A DNA stretch of 64,000 nucleotides from positions 1-64,000 of the forward strand of contig NZ_ABCK01000012.1 in NCBI RefSeq assembly GCF_000170755.1, written 5' to 3'. A program made the position numbers and the translations under genes. This document shows positions 27,221 to 34,570 of this stretch, one piece after another. Below the pieces are notes generated by a model. The model was not told the DNA's origin. It ran no database searches and worked only from the letters and a program-made list of their open reading frames with translations. This stretch comes from Lentisphaera araneosa HTCC2155 (GTDB taxonomy: Bacteria > Verrucomicrobiota > Lentisphaeria > Lentisphaerales > Lentisphaeraceae). Every line of letters starts with the position of its first letter. Position 1 is the first letter of the stretch.

Positions 27221-29104
27221 GTGCCTGACCGAAATGAACCTAAGTCTTTTAAGTATAATAATTTATAAGGAAAATAAGTTGTGAGTTTTTCTAGAAAACA
27301 GTATTAAAGTACCCTATAAAACTTTTGTTTAAATGTATAGTACTTCATCATAAACTACTATTTATCCAATAGGATACAGATAAAATAAAAGAATCCAAGG
27401 TGTCATATAGCATGCGTAATTTTACAAGTACACAAGCAGAATTAGGAGAAAACCCACTTCTCGGAGTCACGCCAATTGAACAAGTGAGACTCGACACATA
27501 CTGCCGTGATGAAATAACCAAAACTCTTCGTGGTTTACAAGAAATTTATCGAAACAAAGTTTTACTCAAAGAAATCCAAGATGTTTTGTCTGAATTAGTT
27601 CCTAAAGGAACATCCTGGAATGATGGACGTAAAGGAATGGATCTCTGGGTTATTTTTGTTTTAGGCACTTTGCGTTTGAGCTGTAATTGGGATTATGACA
27701 AGCTCAAAAGTTGCTATGATTATCATCACAAAATTCGGGAGATCTGTGGAGTTGATCTTTTTTGTGATGTCGACATAGTTACAGGACGCCAAACAATACA
27801 CGATAACGTTAGCCTTTTTACAAAAGAAATTGCCAATAAAATTAGTAAGCTCGTAGTTGCTTTCAGCCATGAATTACTTTTCCCAGAAGAACGAGAATTA
27901 CATAGTCGTTGCGATTCTTTTGTTTTTGAAACGAATGTTCATTTCCCCACTGATTTGAATCTATTAAAAGATTCTGTACGCAAAGTATTGAGCATCGGAG
28001 GCAAATTGGCTTCATCTTTGAAAATCACTGGCTGGCGTGAAGTAAAAAGCCAGCAAAAGAAATTCCATAGCCTTTATAATAAACTGAGCAAGATGCGTCA
28101 CTCTAACTCGAAGAAAGAAGAGCGAAAGGAAAAACGTCGCTTAGAAATAGAGGAGATAATTAAGGATTACCTTAGTGTGGCTCGAGCTCATTTACTCAAA
28201 GCAAGAACTCTCCAGAATTCTTTAGATGAAGAGTGTCCCAAGCTTCAGTTAAACATGGATTACACGGACTTATTCATTAAGCAAATAAGTCGTAGAGTTC
28301 TTAATGGAGAGACTATTTCACCCGATGAAAAGGTGTATTCGATTTTTGAACCTCACACAGAATGGATATGCAAAGGAAAAGCTGGGATTCGTCAGGAACT
28401 TGGCGTGAAGGTATGTGTAGTTGAAGATCAGTTTGGCTTTATTCTCGACCATAGGATCATGAAGGGCGAGCAGGATAAAGACGTGGCGGTTGAAATGGTT
28501 CGTAAAAGTAAGGAGCTGTACCCTGGGCTGACATCGATGAGTTTTGATAAGGGTTTTTATTCAAAGGTAGATAAGGATGGTCAAAATAATCACTCCCGCA
28601 TTGAAGCATTAGAGGTAAGAGCTCACCTCCCTGTAAAAGGTCGCCGAAATAAAGCTGCTCAAGAGCGTGAACGTAAGGAGGCCTTTGTCGTCGCTCGCAA
28701 ACAACACCCCGCAGTTGAATCAGCTATTAACGCTCTTGAAAGTCATGGTTTTGACCGATGCCCTGATAAGGGTACTCCTAATTTCGAACGTTATGCCGCT
28801 ATGGCGATAAGTGCCAGTAATATCCATCATCTTGGTGCTATCATCATGGCCAGAGAAATCAAAGTCCTACGTAGAAAAAGAAAAAGCGCTTAAAGCTCTT
28901 CATAATAATAAAAACGCCATTCACGGCGTACTTTCTCCTGCCTTGACTTAGTGAATAAATAGAAAAAAAGCCTTTGTTCTGACGCCTAGGCCTTAAAAAA
29001 ATGATAATACTATGACTGCACGACACGTATAACCATATTTTGAATTTTTATATTAACTTAAAATCATCAACAAACTCATAAACACTGGGTTTTCGGTCAC
29101 GCAC
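27221..29104 (+). mobile_element. ISNCY-type insertion sequence with inverted ends and 6-bp target duplication
   Basis: The left end GTGCCTGACCGAAA (27221-27234) matches the inverted right end (TTTCGGTCACGCAC, 29091-29104) with one mismatch. TAACTA flanks both sides (27215-27220 and 29105-29110) as a target duplication. The element is 1884 bp and carries one transposase gene. The flanks join into a dispersed repeat: an apparently empty relative at about 40505-40560 reads ...AATGC.GTATTAACT... followed by the 'ATCCAC' word, as here. A weak ACGCC/GGCGT hairpin follows the transposase (28912-28931). Confidence 0.85.
27412..28893 (+). CDS. ISNCY family transposase
   Basis: The protein has 493 residues. 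The pattern 'RCDSFVFETNVHFPTDLNLLKDSVRKVL' in the middle and 'VRAHLPVKGRRNKAAQERERKEAFVVARKQHPAVESAINALESHGFDRCPDKG' near the end are characteristic of ISNCY-type transposases; acidic residues in these blocks probably form the DDE-like centre. A GTG at 27400 is an in-frame alternative start; AAGG at 27397-27400 is closest to the ATG at 27412 though the spacing is long. The frame is intact, and the element has intact ends and target duplication, so it may be active. Confidence 0.85.
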   Translation: MRNFTSTQAELGENPLLGVTPIEQVRLDTYCRDEITKTLRGLQEIYRNKVLLKEIQDVLSELVPKGTSWNDGRKGMDLWVIFVLGTLRLSCNWDYDKLKSCYDYHHKIREICGVDLFCDVDIVTGRQTIHDNVSLFTKEIANKISKLVVAFSHELLFPEERELHSRCDSFVFETNVHFPTDLNLLKDSVRKVLSIGGKLASSLKITGWREVKSQQKKFHSLYNKLSKMRHSNSKKEERKEKRRLEIEEIIKDYLSVARAHLLKARTLQNSLDEECPKLQLNMDYTDLFIKQISRRVLNGETISPDEKVYSIFEPHTEWICKGKAGIRQELGVKVCVVEDQFGFILDHRIMKGEQDKDVAVEMVRKSKELYPGLTSMSFDKGFYSKVDKDGQNNHSRIEALEVRAHLPVKGRRNKAAQERERKEAFVVARKQHPAVESAINALESHGFDRCPDKGTPNFERYAAMAISASNIHHLGAIIMAREIKVLRRKRKSA

Positions 29105-29110
29105 TAACTA

Positions 29111-29250
29111 CATAAAAAAATATTAATCCACAGATCATGATACTCTCAAAAAAACATCTGTGTTAATCCGTGTTGATCCGTGGTTAAATTCACCTCGATA
29201 AAACAGCTTTGCGAAGTCCGCAATAGGGTGCCGATTAACAATCGGCGCTC
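29111..29250. repeat. Composite intergenic repeat, landing site of ISNCY and the group II intron
   Basis: In order: a 'AATCCACAGATCATG' / 'CTGTGTTAATCCGTGTTGATCC' block, a TTTGCGAAGTCCGCAA hairpin (near 29211), 'ATAGGG' and a GCCGATT-AACA-AATCGGC hairpin ending CGCTC at 29250. The same order appears at about 43930-44180 and 46215-46410. Confidence 0.7.
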
Positions 29251-31136
29251 GTGCGCCTGAGAGCGCACACAATCAGTGAGGTGAAAGTCCTCATCAACAA
29301 AGGCTGATTATGTTGTAGTCGAACCTAACTGCGTTGTCGTGAGGCGGGGTGGAGAGCAAGGCAAGGCGAAGCAGCAGTCCGTAGGATGACGAACTCGATT
29401 CGGCTTTATAGTACTAGCGAGCCTGCGATCGCGTGGCGAAGCTTGGAACGGAATGAAAATAATAATAAGGAGTAATTCTGAAGATCCTTTATGCTGAATA
29501 TCAGCGAGTAGAAAAGCAGTAGAGGAAGTCTATAGAGTGGTTGGAGACGGAATGCGGTGAAGGTTGTGTGACGTTAATTAGGGAGATCTGCATGTGCAGT
29601 GCAATAAGGCATGCAGGAGTCAGAGCTCTCATAGTAGCGAAGAAGGCGGTGAAAGCTGTTAGAGCGAAGGAGAGTAGGAAGATGAAACTGAGAAGAAAAG
29701 AATGAAGGAGTGAAACAATTGTCAGAGATGACTAAACATACATGGGAGCACTTAGGGCGCACCGAAGAAATTCGTGCGTGGGCCTCGACTTCAGTCTGGA
29801 CAGATCAGATGCTGGGAACTCTTGAAACAAGAGTTGAAGGTAAGAAATGGTATAGCTTAATAGATAAAGTAGCGCGAGAAGTAAACCTTATAGAAGCTTG
29901 GGAATCTGTTCGTGCAAACGGCGGGAGTCACGGGGTGGATATGGTGAGCTTGGATCGTTACGAATCAGAGCTAGAGCACAATACAAAGCAATTGATGAAG
30001 CAACTGCAGGCAGGGACTTACCTACCACAATGCGTTCGCAGGGTAGAGATCCCAAAAGCAGATGGTAAAACGCGTGCTTTGGGAATACCGACCGTGCGCG
30101 ATAGAGTTGTTCAGACTGCGCTCAAGAATGTTATTGAACCGATATATGATGTGGATTTTTCTACACAAAGTTTTGGTTTTCGTCCGCAACGTGGATGTAA
30201 AGATGCGCTTCGGCGTGTTCATCATCTACTTACGCAGGGACAGCTCTACGTCATTGATGCGGATATTCAAAGTTACTTTGATATGATACCGCACGACAAA
30301 CTCATGGAACGAGTCAAAGAGAAAATAAGCGATGGCAAGACCCTAGATCTTATAGAAGCTTTCCTCAAAGCAGGAATATTTGATGGGATCAAGGAGTGGG
30401 ATCCCGAGAAAGGGACTCCGCAAGGAGGCGTAATTAGCCCACTACTTGCCAATATTTACCTCAATGAATTCGACCACAGGATGACAGCGGCTGGCTTTGA
30501 AATCGTAAGGTATGCGGATGACTTTCTGGTGGTGTGTAATAATGCGAAATCGGCTAAGAGGGGCTTGCGCAAAATCAAGCGTTGGATGAAGGCTCATGGT
30601 CTGAACCTCCATCCCGATAAAACCCGAATTGCCGACATGAATCAGCAGGATGAGTACTTTGAATTTCTAGGTTATCACTTTGAGCGCTCGAAAAGAACGG
30701 GCAGGATAAATAGGTGGCCAAGAAAACAGAGTATGGCTAAAATGAAAGACACTGTGCGAAAGCATACGAGGCGTTGTAACTGGCAATCGGTAGAAGAAAT
30801 CATTAAAGGTCTCAGGCCTAGTCTCAAAGGTTGGTATGAGTACTTCAAACACTCAAATCGTTGGGCTATGCTCGAAGTTGATGCTTTCTTTCGTCGAAGG
30901 TTACGAAGTATTATCGCTAAGTACAATCGTAAGAAAGGTTCACATCGCTTTATAGATAACAGGAAATATACCAAGAAATACTTTGCAGAGCTAGGGTTCT
31001 TTTCACTGGAAGAGGCTTGGCTATTGGAATCTCAGTCTCTTCGGAGTAAGCATTGACCGGAGAGCCGTATGCGGGAGATCCGCACGTACGGTTCGGAAGG
31101 AGGGGAGGCTCCGCAAGGAGCTTTCCCTACCCTTAT
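29251..31136 (+). mobile_element. Group II intron with reverse transcriptase
   Basis: The 5' end GTGCGCC (29251) matches the group II consensus GUGYG. Domain V is visible at 31062-31094 (GAGCCGTAT...CGTACGGTTC, a 33-nt hairpin with the conserved ends), followed by a domain VI-like stem and a 3' end near 31136 (CTACCCTTAT). The reverse transcriptase lies in domain IV. The intron sits directly behind a GCCGATT/AATCGGC hairpin, like introns that target terminator-type stem-loops. The exact 3' boundary is less certain than the 5' one. The class was not determined. Confidence 0.85.
29710..31056 (+). CDS. ltrA: Group II intron reverse transcriptase/maturase
   Basis: The protein has up to 448 residues. 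Reverse transcriptase blocks are clear: 'GSHGVDMVSLDRYE', 'ADGKTRALGIPTVRDRVVQTALKNVIEPIYD', 'FGFRPQRGCKDALRRV', 'DADIQSYFDMIPHDKLM', 'GTPQGGVISPLLANIYLNEFD' and the catalytic 'VRYADDFLVV' (near residue 268). A maturase (GIIM) domain follows (~340-415, 'SVEEIIKGLRPSLKGWYEYFKHSN'). No HNH endonuclease domain is present after it. The start is ambiguous: GTG 29710 overlaps the AAGGAG site, whereas TTG 29719 has ideal spacing from it and ATG 29728 is also in frame. It promotes splicing and retrohoming of its intron. Confidence 0.9.
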   Translation: MKQLSEMTKHTWEHLGRTEEIRAWASTSVWTDQMLGTLETRVEGKKWYSLIDKVAREVNLIEAWESVRANGGSHGVDMVSLDRYESELEHNTKQLMKQLQAGTYLPQCVRRVEIPKADGKTRALGIPTVRDRVVQTALKNVIEPIYDVDFSTQSFGFRPQRGCKDALRRVHHLLTQGQLYVIDADIQSYFDMIPHDKLMERVKEKISDGKTLDLIEAFLKAGIFDGIKEWDPEKGTPQGGVISPLLANIYLNEFDHRMTAAGFEIVRYADDFLVVCNNAKSAKRGLRKIKRWMKAHGLNLHPDKTRIADMNQQDEYFEFLGYHFERSKRTGRINRWPRKQSMAKMKDTVRKHTRRCNWQSVEEIIKGLRPSLKGWYEYFKHSNRWAMLEVDAFFRRRLRSIIAKYNRKKGSHRFIDNRKYTKKYFAELGFFSLEEAWLLESQSLRSKH

Positions 31137-31252
31137 CTATAGTAGTCCAAGTAATTAAATAGATAAAAATAATGAGGGGGTCTGGGGGAGAAATTTTAGA
31201 ATTAAAAAAGGAACATATAAATTTAATCATTCTCGATACGAATCGGCGCTCC

Positions 31253-31388
31253 TGTCTTTTAAAGACTTTCTGGGCATTTCGACCGGGAATGTTTACCAGC
31301 GGGACGAATACTCAGAAAGCTTCAGGCACGAATGCTATAGGAATTTCGCATGCTGTTTTTTAAATCTATATATTCCCTAGGAGTAAAA
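31253..31388 (+). ncRNA. Candidate bridge RNA region of the IS110 element
   Basis: IS110-group elements encode a bridge RNA in the non-coding left end, upstream of the recombinase. Here that end carries a stem CTTTCTG/CAGAAAG enclosing an internal loop with CCGGGAATG and CCAGCGGGAC segments, then a second potential stem around GAATTTCGCATGC. Guide loops pairing with the target and donor ends were not worked out. The assignment rests on location and fold only. Confidence 0.4.
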
Positions 31389-32648
31389 ATGTATAATACA
31401 AGAACTAAAAATCCATCTGAATATCAAGTTATTATTGCGATCGACTGGGCTGATCAAAAACATGACCTACGAATTCTTAAGGATTGTGAAGAAGAATGTA
31501 AAGTTATCAGTAGCGATTTACTTACTCTCAAAAACTTCTTTGATACACTCATACTTGAAACTGTTAATGGTTCCATTGCCATTGTCATCGAGAGCTGTCA
31601 ATCTGCACTGATGAATTTATTAATATCATTCACAGAGTTTGATATCTATGTGGTTCATCCTACGACTGCTTCAAAGTTTGCTAAAACATTTCATTTGAGT
31701 GGTGCTAAAAGTGACCGAGCAGATACTAAATCATTACTTGAACTGTATTTAAAACATCCTGATAAAGTTCAAAAAGTAGACTCATCTTTTTCAAAGGGGA
31801 AACTGAAGCGACTTAATATAAAAAGGCGTGATTTAGTAGATGATAGAACTCGTTTAACTAATCAATTAACTGCGTTATTGAAGATTTATTACCCAAACGC
31901 CCTCAAAGTCGTGGGCAATCATTTATATGCAGATATGTTTCTAGACTTTTTAGATAAATATCCAAGCCCGCAGGATGTCATTAATGCTCATCAAATCGGC
32001 ATTACCAAATTCTTTAACAAACGCAGTACCAATCATAGTAAAACAAAAGAGAGAGTTCAAATATTACGCTCCTCCGTAATTGTTGTTAATGATGAAGATG
32101 AGTTGGATTACTACATATTTGAGATACAACAATTCTGCCACAGAATCAGGAGTTTAAATAAGGTCATTAAAGCTTATGACGAAAAAATTGAGCAAGCATA
32201 TCGCAGTAATGAAGACTATGAAATGTTTCAATCTTTCCCAGGAGCAGGCCCTAGTATCGGCCCACGTCTTATGGCTTTCTTTGGGGACGATCGAGATAAA
32301 TTTAAGTCTGTAAATGAGGTTCTTAAAATCAGTGAAATAGCTCCTGTGACAATTCAGAGTGGAAAAATGAATATTGTCCGAAGACGTTTTTTATGTGATA
32401 GGTTCACTCAACTTAGTTTTGTGGAGTTCGCAAATAATTCCATAAGATCGTCAATATGGGCACATGAATTTTATTATCATAAGAAAGCTCTTAACATACC
32501 TCATTTCACTATACTTAGAGCTTTGGCATACAAATGGATTCGTATCATGTATCGCTGCTGGAAAACGAGAACTCCATATAATGAAAAGACCTATCTGGAA
32601 GTATTGGAGAAAAGACAACCTGCATGGTTTCAGAAATTCGTTAATTAA
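31389..32648 (+). CDS. IS110 family transposase (DEDD recombinase)
   Basis: The protein has 419 residues. The N-terminal DEDD/RuvC-like domain shows 'IAIDWADQKHDLRI', 'VIESCQSALMN' and 'HLSGAKSDRADTKSLLE'. The C-terminal Transposase_20 region has 'FQSFPGAGPSIGPRLMAFFGDD', including the serine used by IS110 enzymes, and 'IAPVTIQSGKMNIVRRR'. The ATG at 31389 follows TAGGAG with ideal spacing; an upstream ATG at 31350 is in frame but lacks such a site. The frame is intact. Such enzymes are directed by a bridge RNA to specific targets, and related elements insert in REP sequences. Confidence 0.9.
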   Translation: MYNTRTKNPSEYQVIIAIDWADQKHDLRILKDCEEECKVISSDLLTLKNFFDTLILETVNGSIAIVIESCQSALMNLLISFTEFDIYVVHPTTASKFAKTFHLSGAKSDRADTKSLLELYLKHPDKVQKVDSSFSKGKLKRLNIKRRDLVDDRTRLTNQLTALLKIYYPNALKVVGNHLYADMFLDFLDKYPSPQDVINAHQIGITKFFNKRSTNHSKTKERVQILRSSVIVVNDEDELDYYIFEIQQFCHRIRSLNKVIKAYDEKIEQAYRSNEDYEMFQSFPGAGPSIGPRLMAFFGDDRDKFKSVNEVLKISEIAPVTIQSGKMNIVRRRFLCDRFTQLSFVEFANNSIRSSIWAHEFYYHKKALNIPHFTILRALAYKWIRIMYRCWKTRTPYNEKTYLEVLEKRQPAWFQKFVN

Positions 32649-32780
32649 TCTCGTATTCTAGTTGTAAGTGCACTCAGAAAAGCCCAGGTATAGCCTGAAA
32701 ATGAAATTATCCTTACGTAGTCAACGCTTTAGCGTGCGGATTTGCGAAGTCCGTATGGGAATGCCTTGTTCAAAAGGAAA

Positions 32781-33617
32781 TTATTCTTTTGCCTTTTGTA
32801 TATCTTTCGCTTTTTTATTTGGAAAATTCTTTTGATTGATGTAAATACTAGCCTCGTTGAGGTCTAGACTTCCAGATTTATCTTTGTCAGCAGATAAGAA
32901 CATGAGTTTTGAGGCTTCTTGGAAATAAGGAATAGCTTTTTTATATTCTTTTCTTCTATCTAATAGCAAAGCCGCATTAATGTTAGCTTGAGCTAAGCCA
33001 AAGTCTGCAGCTTTCATATAATATTTTAATGCATCGTCTTCACTTTTTTCGACACCATGACCTCTCATATAGAGCTGGGCCAAATTGAACATACATTGAC
33101 GATGATTTTTATCAGCGCCTCGCTGCCACCATTGAGCAGCCAGAGTCGTATTTTTATCAAGACCTAAACGACCATGAAAATAGTTATTACCTAATTCAAG
33201 AATAGCTGACTTATAACCAGCTTGAGCGAGTGCCTCGAGTTTTTTTAAACGCTTCTTTTGGATTTTTTCGCGTTCTTCTTTTTTTAAGTCTTCATCAAGT
33301 GTAGAGGCCACCGTCTGGGCGCCAGCAATTGGATTCAAATCCAATTTTTTTGGTATTTGGGAATAAATTGTTGGATTACGCTCAAGCACTTGTGCGACTT
33401 CCGCATAAGAAATCTGACCATTTCCATCTAGATCAACAAGGGCAAAAAGTTCAGTCGGAGTCATCTTCAATATTTCGGGAGTAGGCTCGACTATTTTGCT
33501 TGTACTGTTACTTGTTTTAGATACAGATACTTTATTGGACGTGATTACCATTGCATTAATCGAGGTGAAGCTTAGTGAAAGCATTGTAGTTATTACTAAT
33601 TTTTTAAATCTATTCAT
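32781..33617 (-). CDS. Exported EF-hand protein with Sel1-like repeats
   Basis: The protein has 278 residues with an N-terminal signal. An EF-hand loop 'DLDGNGQISYAE' (near 62-73) is followed by a coiled segment and about three Sel1/TPR-like repeats ('AILELGNNYFHGRLGLDKNTTLAAQWWQRGAD', 'CMFNLAQLYMRGHGVEKSEDDALKYYMKAAD', 'AQANINAALLLDRRKEYKKAIPYFQEA'). A second EF-hand 'DKDKSGSLDLNEA' is near the end. Its N- and C-terminal parts are close to the adjacent EF-hand protein at 33752, but the middle is replaced by Sel1 repeats, so it looks like a module swap after duplication. It probably binds calcium in the periplasm; partners are unknown. AAGGCG precedes the ATG. Confidence 0.75.
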   Translation of the reverse strand: MNRFKKLVITTMLSLSFTSINAMVITSNKVSVSKTSNSTSKIVEPTPEILKMTPTELFALVDLDGNGQISYAEVAQVLERNPTIYSQIPKKLDLNPIAGAQTVASTLDEDLKKEEREKIQKKRLKKLEALAQAGYKSAILELGNNYFHGRLGLDKNTTLAAQWWQRGADKNHRQCMFNLAQLYMRGHGVEKSEDDALKYYMKAADFGLAQANINAALLLDRRKEYKKAIPYFQEASKLMFLSADKDKSGSLDLNEASIYINQKNFPNKKAKDIQKAKE

Positions 33618-33751
33618 TCGATTCGCCTTATTTTGCTATTAGATTCTTTGAATACATAGGTATAGAATTGCTATATCTGGATAGTTTTTAATTCTCTTTT
33701 GATTTTTTCTATGTTCACCCGAGGTTTACACTTTGTAAGCCCGTTGCGAAT

Positions 33752-34555
33752 TTATTGGCCCGATGCCTTTTGTATCTTGGCCTTTCTTATATTTTTCGCT
33801 TTTTTACTTGGAAAGATTTCTTGATCGATGTATATACCAGCCTCTTTGAGGTCAACACTTCCGGATTGATCTTTGTCAGCTCTTTTAAAGAAAGTATTCA
33901 GGTGTGCATTCTTACCTAAAAACAGGGCGAATTCTGCTTTGCTAAGCAGGCCGTTGCCATCCTTGTCTGCAGGTTTGAACATTTCTTCCGGCGTTTTTCT
34001 TGATAAGTTCCACCATTCCATCCTGGTTAAAACTGCTGCAAACTCTTTCTGGTTCAAAGTACCTGATTTATCTCTATCGCTCTTGTTAAATTTTTTGGGG
34101 CCATGTTTTGGGCTTTGCTCTAGCACCTGTGCGATCTCCGCATAAGATACCTGACCATTGCCATCTAGGTCAGTTACTTTAAAAAGCTCAGCCGGAGTCA
34201 TCTTTAACATTTCGTGGGTCGGCTCGACTATTTTACTGGTAGCGGGCAAAGTAAGGCTAGCTGATTGAATAACTTCGTCCTTGACTGAAACCGTTATACC
34301 ATAATTAGCTTTTATCACTTTTTCGGTGTTTTCAAAACTAAGGAATTTGATTTTACTATTCTCATCTATCGTCAACTTTCGAAGATAATTATCCCGTGAG
34401 AGCACCTCAATTTTGTTGCCATCAACTTTTTGTACGACACCAATAATCAAAGAACTCTTCGGGCCTTTAACCGATTTAGCATAGAGCTGAAATGAGTTCA
34501 AGCAGAGTAAACTTACTATCATTATTTTGATAAAGCGTTTTTTGAATGTGGTCAT
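33752..34555 (-). CDS. Exported protein with four EF-hands
   Basis: The protein has 267 residues. A signal peptide is followed by a small beta domain ('LIIGVVQKVDGNKIEVLSRDNYLRKLTIDE') and four EF-hand loops: 'DLDGNGQVSYAE', 'DRDKSGTLNQKE', 'DKDGNGLLSKAE', 'DKDQSGSVDLKE', each with Asp at positions 1 and 3 and an acidic residue at 12. It starts 15 bp after the DUF1592 cytochrome gene and is probably in that operon. A homologue at 52232 lies downstream of the second DUF1552/DUF1592 pair, which supports a functional link. It is likely a calcium-binding envelope protein. Confidence 0.8.
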   Translation of the reverse strand: MTTFKKRFIKIMIVSLLCLNSFQLYAKSVKGPKSSLIIGVVQKVDGNKIEVLSRDNYLRKLTIDENSKIKFLSFENTEKVIKANYGITVSVKDEVIQSASLTLPATSKIVEPTHEMLKMTPAELFKVTDLDGNGQVSYAEIAQVLEQSPKHGPKKFNKSDRDKSGTLNQKEFAAVLTRMEWWNLSRKTPEEMFKPADKDGNGLLSKAEFALFLGKNAHLNTFFKRADKDQSGSVDLKEAGIYIDQEIFPSKKAKNIRKAKIQKASGQ

Positions 34556-34570
34556 CTTTAAGTTCTAGGC

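Larger units (their letters stand above)
31253..32683 (+). mobile_element. IS110 family element inserted in a dispersed hairpin repeat
   Basis: The boundaries are inferred from the broken repeat: left flank ...AATCGGCGCTCC (ends 31252) and right flank CCAGGTATAGCC (from ~32684), which join to the repeat form AATCGGCGCTCC-CAGGTAT seen intact elsewhere. There are no inverted ends or target duplication, as expected for IS110. The left non-coding end is about 136 bp and the right about 35 bp. Confidence 0.65.
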
